Below are positions 17,827 through 26,488 of a DNA stretch of 64,000 bases, piece by piece; position 1 is the first letter of the stretch, and each line of letters starts with the position of its first letter. The stretch is taken from assembly GCA_045802605.1 (NCBI GenBank), contig JBJMQS010000053.1, positions 1 through 64,000 on the forward strand, read 5' to 3'. Source of the DNA: JBJMQS01 sp045802605 (GTDB lineage: Bacteria; Planctomycetota; Planctomycetia; Gemmatales; Gemmataceae). The position numbers were made by a program, and so were the translations under genes. The notes beneath the pieces were generated by a model, which did not search any database, was not told where the DNA came from, and was given only the letters and a program-made list of their open reading frames with translations.

Positions 17827-18749
17827 TCCGCGCTCCCGTGGTAGTGCTGGTACACCGGAGATAGCCCACCCGGCTCGATGTGCACCTCTTCAACATCCTG
17901 TGTCGCCAACCATGCGAAGAGCGACGCCGGCGGGCCCGTCTGTCGGACGCTGGTCTCTTTGCCCCATCGCTCGGGCGTGACCACGCCCAGCAAGACTGGC
18001 CAACTATCCGGCGCACGGTGAAAACGCATGCGCACTGTTTTCTCGTGGTGCAACTCGGCGATCGATTGCAAATGGACAAGCTTGCCCAAACGCAGAATTC
18101 CTACACGATCGCAAACGTGCTCCACTTCGGTCAGGACATGCGACGAGAACAAGATCGTTTGACCGCGCTGTTTCGCTTCGCGCAGTTGCGCGAGAAGTTC
18201 GTCGCGCATGGTGGGGTCGAGCGTATTCGTTGGTTCATCGAGGATGACGAGCGGCACCTTGGGCAACAACACCGACATCAGTGCGACCTTGCGCTTCATG
18301 CCGGAAGAGAGCTGGACTAGCGGCCGGCTGAGGTCGATATCGAACTGGCGAGCGAGGCGATCGCAATCGCCGTCCAGTGGCTGTCCACGAAGTTCGGCGA
18401 GGAACTTGACCAATTGCCGGCCCGTCATCGACTCGTAGAGCCGCAGTTCACCAGGGAGATAAGCGACTCGCCGTCGGACCTCGACGCTGTCGCGCCAGCA
18501 GTGATGCCCTTCGATGAAGGCGTCGCCGGAGGTGGCACGCAAAAATCCGAGCAAAAGCCGTAGAGCGGTGGATTTCCCGGAACCATTCGGGCCCAGCAGG
18601 CCAAAGATCTCGCCGGGCGCGATAGTCAAATTGAGTGAGTCCAGCGCCCGAGTGGCTCCATAATCCTTGGTCAACTTTTCGGTGCGAAGGATCGCCGTCA
18701 TATTCCCCAGCCCACAGTCATTCCCGAACTCTCCTTGGAACGAGGACAA
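17823..18749 (-). CDS. ABC transporter ATP-binding protein
   Basis: All nucleotide-binding motifs are present: Walker A GPNGSGKST, signature LSSGMKRK, Walker B LVILDEPTNTLDP and the switch histidine in LFSSHVLTEVEH. The C-terminal 80 residues form the extension common in ABC-2 exporters (CcmA/DrrA type). The likely start is ATG 18701 (MTAILRTEKLTKDYG), since the 16 residues before it are not family-like. It powers the permease encoded immediately downstream. Confidence 0.92.
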   Translation of the reverse strand: MSSFQGEFGNDCGLGNMTAILRTEKLTKDYGATRALDSLNLTIAPGEIFGLLGPNGSGKSTALRLLLGFLRATSGDAFIEGHHCWRDSVEVRRRVAYLPGELRLYESMTGRQLVKFLAELRGQPLDGDCDRLARQFDIDLSRPLVQLSSGMKRKVALMSVLLPKVPLVILDEPTNTLDPTMRDELLAQLREAKQRGQTILFSSHVLTEVEHVCDRVGILRLGKLVHLQSIAELHHEKTVRMRFHRAPDSWPVLLGVVTPERWGKETSVRQTGPPASLFAWLATQDVEEVHIEPGGLSPVYQHYHGSAE

Positions 18750-18820
18750 AACACGCGGTTTTTGCCCTTTGCCCCTTCGGTTGAGATAATGATAGAAACG
18801 AACGCTCCTGGAGTGCTCTC

Positions 18821-19999
18821 ATGGCCGATGCCTTTATCCTTTCCTCCGTCCGCAGCCCAATTGGGAAATTCCTCGGTGAATTGTCCGATTTGACCGCCCC
18901 GCAACTCGGTTCAGCGGTCTTGCGCGAAACCCTGACCCGGGCCAAGGCGAAGCCGGACCAGGTCGATGAAGTCATCATGGGCAACGTGGTACAGGCGGGC
19001 GTCGGCCAGAACCCGGCCCGTCAGGCGGCTCTCGGGGCTGGTCTTCCGGACACGATCTCGGCAGTCACAGTCAACAAAGTCTGTGGATCCGGTCTGCAAG
19101 CCGTGATGCAAGCGGCCCAGGCGATTCGTGCCGGCGACGCCGAGTTCATACTAGCGGGCGGCATGGAGAGCATGAGCAATGCCCCGCATCTGTTAATGGG
19201 CTCGCGCAAGGGTCTGAAATACGGCGACGGCAAATTGGTGGATGCTCTCGTCCGCGACGGTCTTTGGTGCGCGTTCGAAAACTGCGCGATGGGCGACTCG
19301 GCCGAACATATCGCCACCAAATGCAGCGTGACACGCGCCGAGCAAGATTCATTCTCGGCGACGAGTCACACGCGAGCCGCGGCGGCGTGGGAGTCTGGTG
19401 CGTTCACGGCGGAAGTCCTCCCCTACACCGTCGGCAGCGGCGCAAAGGCGAAGACGGTGAGCCGAGACGAAGGCATTCGTGCTGACACCACTTCTGAGTC
19501 CTTGGGCAAACTTCGCCCGGCGTTCAAGCCGGATGGCACAGTCACCGCCGGCAACGCGTCGCAGCTTTCCGACGGTGCAGCCGCGGTCACGGTGGGTTCC
19601 ATGCGAATGGCGGAGAAGCTCGGCGTGAAGCCATTGGCGCGTGTCGTGGCTTACACCACCTCGGGCGTGGCGCCGAAGGATATATTCATCGCGCCGGTGC
19701 CGGCCGTGCGAATGGTGCTCGAGAAAGCCAAACTAACGCTCAAAGACATTGATTTGTTCGAATTGAACGAAGCGTTTGCCGCACAGATGCTCGCCTGCAG
19801 CAAGGAACTCAAGCTCGACGCGGACAAGGTGAACGTCAACGGCGGCGGGGTCGCGATCGGCCATCCGATCGGCGCGAGCGGAGCTCGAGTGCTCACCACT
19901 CTGCTTTACGCCATGGAGAAACGCGGTGTGAAGCGTGGCTTGGCCAGCCTCTGCCTGGGCGGGGGCAATGCCGTAGCGATGGTTGTGGAACGAGTTTAG
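18821..19999 (+). CDS. Acetyl-CoA acetyltransferase (thiolase)
   Basis: The 392-residue protein is a biosynthetic-type thiolase, which condenses two acetyl-CoA or cleaves 3-ketoacyl-CoA. The nucleophilic cysteine is in NKVCGSGLQ (about residue 88), with the GGMESMSNAPH loop, the histidine in GHPIGASGAR and the second cysteine in SLCLGGGNAVAM. Length is standard. GGAG precedes the ATG. It diverges from the ABC exporter operon and converges with the TlpA-like gene three bases downstream. Confidence 0.95.
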   Translation: MADAFILSSVRSPIGKFLGELSDLTAPQLGSAVLRETLTRAKAKPDQVDEVIMGNVVQAGVGQNPARQAALGAGLPDTISAVTVNKVCGSGLQAVMQAAQAIRAGDAEFILAGGMESMSNAPHLLMGSRKGLKYGDGKLVDALVRDGLWCAFENCAMGDSAEHIATKCSVTRAEQDSFSATSHTRAAAAWESGAFTAEVLPYTVGSGAKAKTVSRDEGIRADTTSESLGKLRPAFKPDGTVTAGNASQLSDGAAAVTVGSMRMAEKLGVKPLARVVAYTTSGVAPKDIFIAPVPAVRMVLEKAKLTLKDIDLFELNEAFAAQMLACSKELKLDADKVNVNGGGVAIGHPIGASGARVLTTLLYAMEKRGVKRGLASLCLGGGNAVAMVVERV

Positions 20000-20002
20000 C
20001 TC

Positions 20003-21268
20003 TTACTTCGCCATTCGCTCCGCCTCGGCGACGAGATCAGCGATCAACCGCTTCGATTTCTTCGGGTCGAAGAACGGCTGCACGATCACGCCGCGGTGAT
20101 CGATGACGAACCCTTGCGGGATTGCGTCGATGGCCCATTGGCGTTGAATTGCACCCTCGCCAGGAGCGCCATCCCATATCGATCGCCAAGTCATGCGTTC
20201 TTCCTGTACAACCTTTTTTGCTTCGACGCGGTCGCCATCGCAGTTAATCCCCAGCAGAGCGAAAGGCCGTCCTTCCATCTCCTTCGCCAAATCGCGCTCC
20301 GCGGCAACTTGGCCCATGCAGGGGCCACACCACGTTGCCCAAAAATTGATCACCACGACGCGGCCCTTGAACTCACTGAGCTTGATCGGCTGTCCGTCGA
20401 GGTCGATGCCCACGAGTTCCGGGGCGTGTTTGCCGGGCACGAGATTGCGCATGCGGAAGAGCATTTGGGAGGCGATCTGGCCGTAGGTAAGCGGCGAGTT
20501 CCGCTCGGGCGACAATGACGCGGCATAGGGAGGAGTAGCGATGATCTTCTCTAACAAATCATCGGCTTCTTTCCGCAGCGCGTGTGGCGACGCCGTAGCT
20601 AACTCTTCAGCCGCGGCTTCACCAAAATCCGTCACAATTTTCTTTCGAAAATTGCCATCCGAGTGCTGCATGGTCTGAGCCATTCCGGCCCGTTCGCGGA
20701 GTTGGCGCGACAGCGAGAACATCGCCACGGCCCGTACCTCGGGCATCGGATGGTTTTCCATTACGGTCCGGCAGACCGCTTCGGCCTCTGGACTCGGTGC
20801 AAACATCTGTAAACCCGAACACAATAAGCCGATGCTCGGATGAGTCAGATGCTCTCGCTGAATGATGGCGAGAGCCTTGGCACTCGGCGAGGGATCGTCA
20901 GTGCCGCGCGGCGGGCGGCCATGACGCACCACCCAAACCAGGGCATCGGCGCCAATGGGGTCCTTTGGATTTGCTTGCACGATCTTGAGAATCAAGTCGG
21001 CGTAAGGCTCGGTGTTTGGTGATTGCTTGTTGAGGATCTTCTCCTCGAGATTGTTGTCGCACGCTTCCATCCGCTTCTGATACGCAGTCCAAAGGGCGTC
21101 GTGTTGACGGATCAAAGCCTCGATCTGCTGGCTGGGAGTGCCGTCCGGCAAGGTCGGCTTGGCCGGCTTTTTCCAAGGTGTCTTCGGCGGAACGTCGTCG
21201 GCCGCGTTGAGCGAGCCGGCGCAGGATACGAATAGGAAGCCAGAAATAACAATGCCGCGAACGCCCAT
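20003..21268 (-). CDS. Exported TlpA-like thioredoxin-fold protein
   Basis: The start ATG 21268 has GGAGG five bases upstream; an ATG 12 bases earlier overlaps that site. A signal peptide (MGVRGIVISGFLFVSCAGSLNA) precedes a helical domain of about 250 residues. The last 140 residues form a TlpA/ResA-type thioredoxin domain with GRVVINFWATWCGPCMGQVAAERDL, where CGPC is the redox pair, and a cis-proline loop in AIDAIPQGFVIDHRG. Such proteins reduce disulfides outside the cytoplasmic membrane. The long helical N-terminal region is common in planctomycete TlpA-like proteins but its role is unknown. Confidence 0.88.
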   Translation of the reverse strand: MGVRGIVISGFLFVSCAGSLNAADDVPPKTPWKKPAKPTLPDGTPSQQIEALIRQHDALWTAYQKRMEACDNNLEEKILNKQSPNTEPYADLILKIVQANPKDPIGADALVWVVRHGRPPRGTDDPSPSAKALAIIQREHLTHPSIGLLCSGLQMFAPSPEAEAVCRTVMENHPMPEVRAVAMFSLSRQLRERAGMAQTMQHSDGNFRKKIVTDFGEAAAEELATASPHALRKEADDLLEKIIATPPYAASLSPERNSPLTYGQIASQMLFRMRNLVPGKHAPELVGIDLDGQPIKLSEFKGRVVVINFWATWCGPCMGQVAAERDLAKEMEGRPFALLGINCDGDRVEAKKVVQEERMTWRSIWDGAPGEGAIQRQWAIDAIPQGFVIDHRGVIVQPFFDPKKSKRLIADLVAEAERMAK

Positions 21269-21353
21269 ACGTGCCTCCATGCACGAGAGTGCGGGCCGAG
21301 AAAACGGGCCGGACCATACGCGGCATTGCCCAGTCTGTCAAAACCAACTTTTT

Positions 21354-22094
21354 TCAGCGAAATGCCTTGAGCTGTTCCTCAATCACCTTTTTCGAATCGG
21401 GCCAGCGATTGGCCGAGCTTTTCGGGCTAATTTCGAGCCAGGCGTAGCCCATTTTCGTCCTGCCGAGTTTCTCAGCATCGACCCGAGAAGTGTTCTCGTC
21501 TTTGGTGAAAAACAGCGAAACGACCGCGACATCTCGCTTCAGATTGGTGGGCGAGTTCACGAAACTGATCTCATCGCCATCGCGCGCGACACGCCAACCG
21601 GCTGGTGCAGCTTTGAGCAGTGCGCTGAGGAGCTTGACCTGATCGGACAGCGGGCCATCTTTCAGAATCACGGTCAGTTGATTCGATTCCGGCATGTTGC
21701 CGTGATGTTGAGCGCGGAAGCGAATCGTGTATTTGCCTGGCTTCTCCAGCAAGTACTGCTCGGTGATGTCCAATGAACCAAAAACAGATTTTTCCGCTGC
21801 CGGAGCCAGAGTTGTCTCTGAGCCAATGGTCTGCGTGCTCATACCGACGGAGGGAACCGGTTTTCCCTCAGGCCCCAGAACTTCTAGCGAGTTGTTGACC
21901 ATGGCCTGCTGATCGTCGTATTTTGCGGGAGTAGTTCCGACATTTTTTATGTCCAGCTTCAGTTGCACGGGCTGGCCCAACACCGGCTCCTTGGTCACGA
22001 CCGTGAGCCGGGTTGCTAAGCCGTTTTTTGGTATCCCCCAGGCGACGTCCGCGAGTAGTCCACATCCGAGTAATACGGCGGCGATCATGCTCAT
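21354..22094 (-). CDS. Exported hypothetical protein with beta-sandwich domain
   Basis: A signal peptide (MSMIAAVLLGCGLLADVAWG) is followed by a beta-rich domain (TRLTVVTKEPVLGQPVQLKLDIKN-type sequence, then LLEKPGKYTIRFRAQH) resembling Ig-like CARDB/DUF domains used for protein or carbohydrate contact. The C-terminal 90 residues are mixed helix and strand. Start may be the second ATG at 22088, which has GGGAGA eight bases upstream. I do not recognise a precise family. It reads away from groES. Confidence 0.7.
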   Translation of the reverse strand: MSMIAAVLLGCGLLADVAWGIPKNGLATRLTVVTKEPVLGQPVQLKLDIKNVGTTPAKYDDQQAMVNNSLEVLGPEGKPVPSVGMSTQTIGSETTLAPAAEKSVFGSLDITEQYLLEKPGKYTIRFRAQHHGNMPESNQLTVILKDGPLSDQVKLLSALLKAAPAGWRVARDGDEISFVNSPTNLKRDVAVVSLFFTKDENTSRVDAEKLGRTKMGYAWLEISPKSSANRWPDSKKVIEEQLKAFR

Positions 22095-22351
22095 TCTCCC
22101 TTAGGAACGACCGCCGGCGATGGTAATCAATTGCCGACTTTTGGGCGCAACAGATCGGTAACAGCCGCCTGCCATTCCGACATGAACTACCTTCGCACGG
22201 TCAGTTCTGTCAGGCTTTCAGACGCCTCAGCTCCGGCCGCGCTTCGTCGCAAGTCACTGAGGCATTATGACTTATAGATTGTTTGCACCTCTGGGCATTC
22301 AAATTGCAATACACTCGTCCGCTTGACTCATTCTGAATGTGGGACCGCAAC

Positions 22352-22645
22352 ATGAAACTCCGACCGCTGGGTGATCGCATCATCGTTCGCCGCGTGGAAG
22401 CTGGGGAAAAATCGGCCGGCGGGATCATTCTTCCCGACAATGCCAAGCAGAAGCCGCAGAAGGGCACGGTCCTCGCGACCGGCCCGGGCAAGTTGCTCAA
22501 AGACGGCACGCGCCGGCCGCTGCAAGTGAAGGAAGGCGATACTGTCCTCTTCACGGCGTGGGCAGGCGATGAATTCAAACAGCGCGGCAAGCAGGATGAA
22601 ATCCTGATCATGCACGAAGAGGATGTGCTCGCGGTGGTTGGATAA
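22352..22645 (+). CDS. groS: Co-chaperonin GroES
   Basis: The 97-residue protein from ATG 22352 (MKLRPLGDRIIVRRVE) has the mobile loop EKSAGGIILPDNAKQKPQKG and the conserved VKEGDTVLFTAWAGDEF and DEILIMHEEDVLAVVG. It caps the GroEL folding chamber. It is followed by groEL after 77 bases. I looked for a CIRCE element (TTAGCACTC-N9-GAGTGCTAA) upstream and did not find one, so regulation by HrcA is not supported here. Confidence 0.95.
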   Translation: MKLRPLGDRIIVRRVEAGEKSAGGIILPDNAKQKPQKGTVLATGPGKLLKDGTRRPLQVKEGDTVLFTAWAGDEFKQRGKQDEILIMHEEDVLAVVG

Positions 22646-22660
22646 GACCACCCTCCCCTG

Positions 22661-22682
22661 CCCCTCCCAAAAGAGGGAGGGG
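22661..22682. repeat. Small hairpin between groES and groEL
   Basis: CCCCTCCC and GGGAGGGG form an 8-bp inverted repeat with a 6-base spacer. There is no following T-run, so it may set relative expression or mRNA stability rather than terminate. Confidence 0.5.
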
Positions 22683-22722
22683 AAGACCAAAACAAAACAC
22701 GAAACAACATTTGGAGGTTGAA

Positions 22723-24354
22723 ATGGCGGCGAAACAGATTGCATTCGATCAGGAAGCCCGCGAAGCGATGCGCCGCGGCGTGGCGAAGCTCGCCAGAGCC
22801 GTGAAGGTGACACTCGGGCCCAAGGGCCGAAATGTCATTATTCAGAAATCCTTCGGCAGCCCGACCGTCACCAAAGACGGCGTGACTGTGGCCAAGGAGA
22901 TCGAGCTCGAAGACAAGTACGAGAACATGGGCGCTCGGATGGTCCGCGAGGTCGCCTCGAAGACCTCTGACACCGCGGGCGACGGCACGACCACCGCGAC
23001 TGTTCTTGCCGAGGCGATTTACAACGAAGGCCTGAAGGCCGTCGTTGCCGGCACCAACCCCATGATGATGAAGCGGGGCATGGATCGCGCCGTCGAGCAG
23101 ATCGTCAACAAGCTCAACGGCATGAAGATCGATGTGAAGTCCAAGAAGGACATGGAAAACGTCGCCACGATCGCCGCGAATAACGACCCGGAAATTGGCC
23201 GTATCATTGCCGAGGCGATGGACAAGGTCGGCAAAGACGGCGTGCTGACGGTCGAAGAAGGCAAGACAATGGCGACGACGCATGAGTTCGTCGAGGGCAT
23301 GCAGTTCGACCGCGGCTACTCCAGCCCGTACTTCGTCACCGATCCGCAGAAGATGGAGTGCGAGCTCGAAGACCCGTACATCCTCATTTACGAAAAGAAA
23401 ATTTCTTCGAACAAAGATCTGGTGCCGGTCCTCGAAAAGGTGCTCAACTCGGGCAAGCCCATCCTCATCTTGTGCGAAGAGGTCGATGGCGAGGCGCTCG
23501 CGACCTTGGTCGTGAACAAGATCCGCGGCACCTTCAAGTGTGCGGCCGTGAAAGCACCCGGATACGGCGATCGGCGCAAAGCGATGCTTGAAGACATTGC
23601 GGTCCTAACCGGCGGCAAAGCAATCTTCGAGGATCTCGGCATTCAACTCGAGAACGTGAATCTGACCGATCTGGGCCGGGCTAAGAAAGTGAAGATCGAC
23701 AAAGATAACACCACGATCATCGAAGGCGCCGGCAAGAAAGACGCGATCAAGGGCCGCGTGGCGTTGATTCAAAATGAGCTGAACAAATCCACCAGCGACT
23801 ACGACAAAGAGAAGCTGGGCGAACGCGTCGCGAAGCTCTCCGGCGGCGTCGCGAAGATCAACGTCGGTGGGGCGACCGAGAGCGAGGTCAAAGAAAAGAA
23901 GGCCCGCGTTGAGGACGCCATGCATGCGACCCGCGCCGCGATCCAGGAAGGCATTCTACCCGGCGGCGGCGTAGCCCTGTTGCGAGCCTCCGAAGGCCTC
24001 CGCGCCCGCGATCTTAGCCACGACGAGGAAATCGGTTTCAACATTATTGTCCGTGCTTGCAAAGCCCCGATCAAGCAGATCGTGGACAACGCCGGTGCCG
24101 ATGGCAACATCGTCGCGGCGAAGGTTCTCGAAAACAAGGATGTGAACTTCGGCTTCAATGCCCGCGAAGACAAGTTCTGCGATATGGTCCGTGAAGGAAT
24201 CATTGATCCGACCAAGGTGGTCCGCAGCGCGTTGCAGAACGCAGCCAGCGTCTCCACGTTGCTGCTGACCTCAGACGCCCTGGTGGCTGAGATGCCGAAG
24301 GACGACAAGAAGTCCGCACCCGCGGGTGGCGGCGGCTATGACGACATGTATTAA
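22723..24354 (+). CDS. groL: Chaperonin GroEL
   Basis: This is a full-length 543-residue GroEL beginning MAAKQIAFDQEAREAMRRGV; ATG 22723 is chosen because GGAGG lies seven bases upstream. Family motifs include LGPKGRNVIIQKSFGSP, the ATPase signature DTAGDGTTTATVLA, KAPGYGDRRKAMLEDIA and ARVEDAMHATRAAIQEGILPGGG. It folds proteins in ATP-driven cycles with GroES. The C-terminus ends GGGGYDDMY and lacks the GGM repeats seen in E. coli. Confidence 0.97.
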   Translation: MAAKQIAFDQEAREAMRRGVAKLARAVKVTLGPKGRNVIIQKSFGSPTVTKDGVTVAKEIELEDKYENMGARMVREVASKTSDTAGDGTTTATVLAEAIYNEGLKAVVAGTNPMMMKRGMDRAVEQIVNKLNGMKIDVKSKKDMENVATIAANNDPEIGRIIAEAMDKVGKDGVLTVEEGKTMATTHEFVEGMQFDRGYSSPYFVTDPQKMECELEDPYILIYEKKISSNKDLVPVLEKVLNSGKPILILCEEVDGEALATLVVNKIRGTFKCAAVKAPGYGDRRKAMLEDIAVLTGGKAIFEDLGIQLENVNLTDLGRAKKVKIDKDNTTIIEGAGKKDAIKGRVALIQNELNKSTSDYDKEKLGERVAKLSGGVAKINVGGATESEVKEKKARVEDAMHATRAAIQEGILPGGGVALLRASEGLRARDLSHDEEIGFNIIVRACKAPIKQIVDNAGADGNIVAAKVLENKDVNFGFNAREDKFCDMVREGIIDPTKVVRSALQNAASVSTLLLTSDALVAEMPKDDKKSAPAGGGGYDDMY

Positions 24355-24372
24355 CAGTGACTCATGTCCGTT

Positions 24373-24411
24373 GGCCGCGGCGCTCGGCGGAGCGTCGCGG
24401 CCGTTTTTGTT
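24373..24411 (+). terminator. Rho-independent terminator after groEL
   Basis: GGCCGCGGCGCTC and GAGCGTCGCGGCC form a 13-bp stem with one G-U pair and loop GGCG, followed by GTTTTTGTTTCT. Confidence 0.85.
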
Positions 24412-24462
24412 TCTATGTGTTAGTTGATCGGCCAATCTGAAGTTTTTGGTTGTGGCCCATCA

Positions 24463-24690
24463 GAGTCCTTGCATTTTGCCCATTAGAGTCCTTGTATTTC
24501 GTGGCCTGGGCGTCCCTGTATTTCGTGGCCGGGGCAGAGTCTTCGATGCCCCGGTGAAGTGCCAAGCGCTTGCGGGCTCAACCGGGCCTTCGGTCGCCAA
24601 GGGCGACCTTAGACCCGGCCACGAAATACAAGGACCTGAGAGTGTGCCACGAAGTGCAGGAAGCTTCAGACCGCGCCACGAAATGCACAC
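24463..24690. repeat. Composite intergenic repeat with TATTTCGTGGCC modules
   Basis: The segment holds several direct and inverted copies of a module around TGTATTTCGTGGCCGGG (and its complement), around an inner inverted part CAAGCGCTTGCGGG ... GGTCGCCAAGGGCGACC. A related copy lies at 32396-32580, with the same modules in a similar order. The spacing is irregular, so it is not a CRISPR array. It sits between groEL and a convergent gene; I see no gene in it. Confidence 0.65.
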
Positions 24691-24706
24691 TCACGTCAAT
24701 TTCAGA

Positions 24707-25363
24707 TCACTTCACCAATTCCAAAACGACCCAAAGCGAAGGATCATCCGAGTACGGAAACTCACTGCCAACCACCGGCACTTGCTCGCCGAGTTCCTGA
24801 TCGCGGACCGAGTAATAGAAGCCGAGCCGCGGATGCTCATCGGGATCGAATCCGTTCAATGCATCGGCCGGGAAAAACACCTCGACGCGGTAGCCGCCCT
24901 TTCGCGGCACGGCCTGAAACGGGATCTCGGACAAGTCCGCCATCGGTGCGTCCTGCTGGGCGCGATTGATCTTCGCTTGCAAGAGAATCGGTTCATCCCG
25001 GTCGGCTCCGCCGGCGGCCGGGAGCAAGTGAAACTGGTGGCAAAAACGGCTGGCTCGGTGACTCGCGCGGGCATCCCGGGTATCGATCCAAAGCGTCACG
25101 CCGTCAGAGAAGCGCGGCCGAGCGGGATCGCCGTGTGGGGCCTCCTCTTTGCCTGAAACCGTGACCTGGGCCGCAAGCCCCTTGCTATTCCACGCGGTGC
25201 GTACGTCTGCGAAATTGGGTTTGCCATCCATAGCCGCGAAATTGTCCAGCCGACACGACTCGGCCAGATCGAGCAAATCGTCGCCGCTCTCGTCAGGTAT
25301 TCCTTTGACGAAGCGACACGGGTAACAAACGCGGCCTAGAAACCGATACGGGACAAATGACAT
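24707..25363 (-). CDS. CBM9/DOMON-like domain protein
   Basis: I start at ATG 25363 (MSFVPYRFLGRVCYPCRFVKG) because GGAG lies seven bases upstream. After a short N-terminal part with a CYPC motif, the protein has a beta-sandwich typical of carbohydrate-binding module 9/DOMON-like domains: PNFADVRTAWNSKGLAAQVTV, then DGVTLWIDTRDAR, then GYRVEVFFPADALNGFDPDEHPRLGF and a final PYSDDPSLWVVLELV. There is no signal peptide. Ligand is unknown. It is transcribed away from the NYN gene, with which it shares a short promoter region. Confidence 0.7.
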   Translation of the reverse strand: MSFVPYRFLGRVCYPCRFVKGIPDESGDDLLDLAESCRLDNFAAMDGKPNFADVRTAWNSKGLAAQVTVSGKEEAPHGDPARPRFSDGVTLWIDTRDARASHRASRFCHQFHLLPAAGGADRDEPILLQAKINRAQQDAPMADLSEIPFQAVPRKGGYRVEVFFPADALNGFDPDEHPRLGFYYSVRDQELGEQVPVVGSEFPYSDDPSLWVVLELVK

Positions 25364-25444
25364 TCCAAACTCCAGACGATAAATCCCCAACCGCTATACT
25401 AGACCAGATGTTGCTCCGTCCACCATATTGTGAGGTTGGTTTGA

Positions 25445-26407
25445 ATGAATCCTTTGCCGGGAGCGATGCGGCGTATTGCCGTTTTTTACGACGGTAATTT
25501 TTTCTTTCATGTGAGTAATTACTACCAGTACCACCACGAACGCCGGCAGCGCGTGAGCGTGGGAGGTTTGCACGACTTTGTCCGCGATGAAGTCGGTGCC
25601 CGGGAAGACGTGGACGGCCGGGCTTGCCACATCACCGAAGCTCATTATTTCCGCGGCCGGCTGCGCGCTTCGGACGCAGATGATCGCGATTTGCTGTTCC
25701 GAGAACGCGTATTCGATGACGTTTTGATCCGTGAAGGGGTCCAGGCCCACTATCTGCCAATGTCACGCGAGGGCGAGAAGGACATCGACGTTTGGTTGGC
25801 ACTCGAGGCCTATGAACTCGCGAGTTACGATCGATTTGATGTGCTTGTGCTTATCGCGTGCAATGGCGACTATTTGCCGTTAGTCCGCAAATTGAACGCT
25901 CGGGGCATCCGTGTGATGGTCCTGGGCTGGGACTTCCGATACACGGACGTGAACGGTTATGAACGAGAAACCCGCACCGCACAAGTTCTGCTCGACGAAG
26001 CCACGTATCCAATCCAAATGGTGAATGTCATCGATGATCGGGTACGTCGCGGCGATGCGGCCATTAATGACTTGTTCGTCCCACGCCGCGAGTTCACCTC
26101 GGCACCCCCGACGCCTGGGAGCGTCGCTTACCCGCAACCGAACTTCCAGCCGCCGCCGTATCAGCCATCCTCGGGTGAAGACCCAGCGAATCCACCCGAA
26201 GGCTTGGAAATGGTGGGCACGATTAGTGCCCTGCGTAACGGCTATGGCTTCATCACCCCGGCGATCGGCGGTGAAAACATTTTCTTCTTTCACGCGGATG
26301 TGGCGGGCGCAGAGTTCCTCGATTTGCACATTGGCGACAAAGTAGAGTACATCTCCAGCGCCAATGAGCGCGGGCCATGTGCCAAGAGCGTAAAAATTGT
26401 GGGGTAA
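25445..26407 (+). CDS. NYN-domain nuclease fused to a cold-shock domain
   Basis: Residues about 8-190 form a NYN (PIN-like, LabA/DUF88) domain: RRIAVFYDGNFFFHV has the first acidic residue, EKDIDVWLALEAYE the second, and LIACNGDYLPLVRKL the third. A proline-rich linker follows (about 215-255). Residues about 258-320 are a cold-shock domain with GTISALRNGYGFITPAIGGENIFFFHADV, whose FGFI/FFH aromatic positions bind single-stranded nucleic acid. The fusion suggests an RNA nuclease guided by its own RNA-binding domain. It converges with dnaA. Confidence 0.9.
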   Translation: MNPLPGAMRRIAVFYDGNFFFHVSNYYQYHHERRQRVSVGGLHDFVRDEVGAREDVDGRACHITEAHYFRGRLRASDADDRDLLFRERVFDDVLIREGVQAHYLPMSREGEKDIDVWLALEAYELASYDRFDVLVLIACNGDYLPLVRKLNARGIRVMVLGWDFRYTDVNGYERETRTAQVLLDEATYPIQMVNVIDDRVRRGDAAINDLFVPRREFTSAPPTPGSVAYPQPNFQPPPYQPSSGEDPANPPEGLEMVGTISALRNGYGFITPAIGGENIFFFHADVAGAEFLDLHIGDKVEYISSANERGPCAKSVKIVG

Positions 26408-26420
26408 CGAAGACTCTAGC

Positions 26421-26485
26421 GCCAAGTAAACACAGATGCCCACAGATGAATGCTCATCATCTGTGGGCATCTGTGTTTACTTGGC
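26421..26485. terminator. Perfect 29-bp inverted repeat between convergent genes
   Basis: Arms 26421-26449 and 26457-26485 are exact complements, with a 7-base loop. It holds the CACAGATGCCCACAGATG motif common in dispersed repeats. It lies between the NYN gene and dnaA and can terminate both. Confidence 0.75.
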
Positions 26486-26488
26486 GGA

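Noticed and set aside
22095..22351. CIRCE element for HrcA control of groES
   Set aside because: The 9-base inverted motif with 9-base spacer was not found.
22210..23283. Long minus-strand frame opposite groES-groEL (357 residues)
   Set aside because: It lies antisense to groES and groEL and has low-complexity, histidine/leucine-rich sequence without family motifs; a shadow of strong coding bias.
24463..24690. CRISPR-like repeated modules
   Set aside because: Module spacing is irregular, copies are inverted as well as direct, and no cas genes are near.
24446..25156. Plus-strand frame of 236 residues over the repeat and the DOMON-like gene
   Set aside because: Begins in the composite repeat and runs antisense to a gene with a good ribosome site; no motif.
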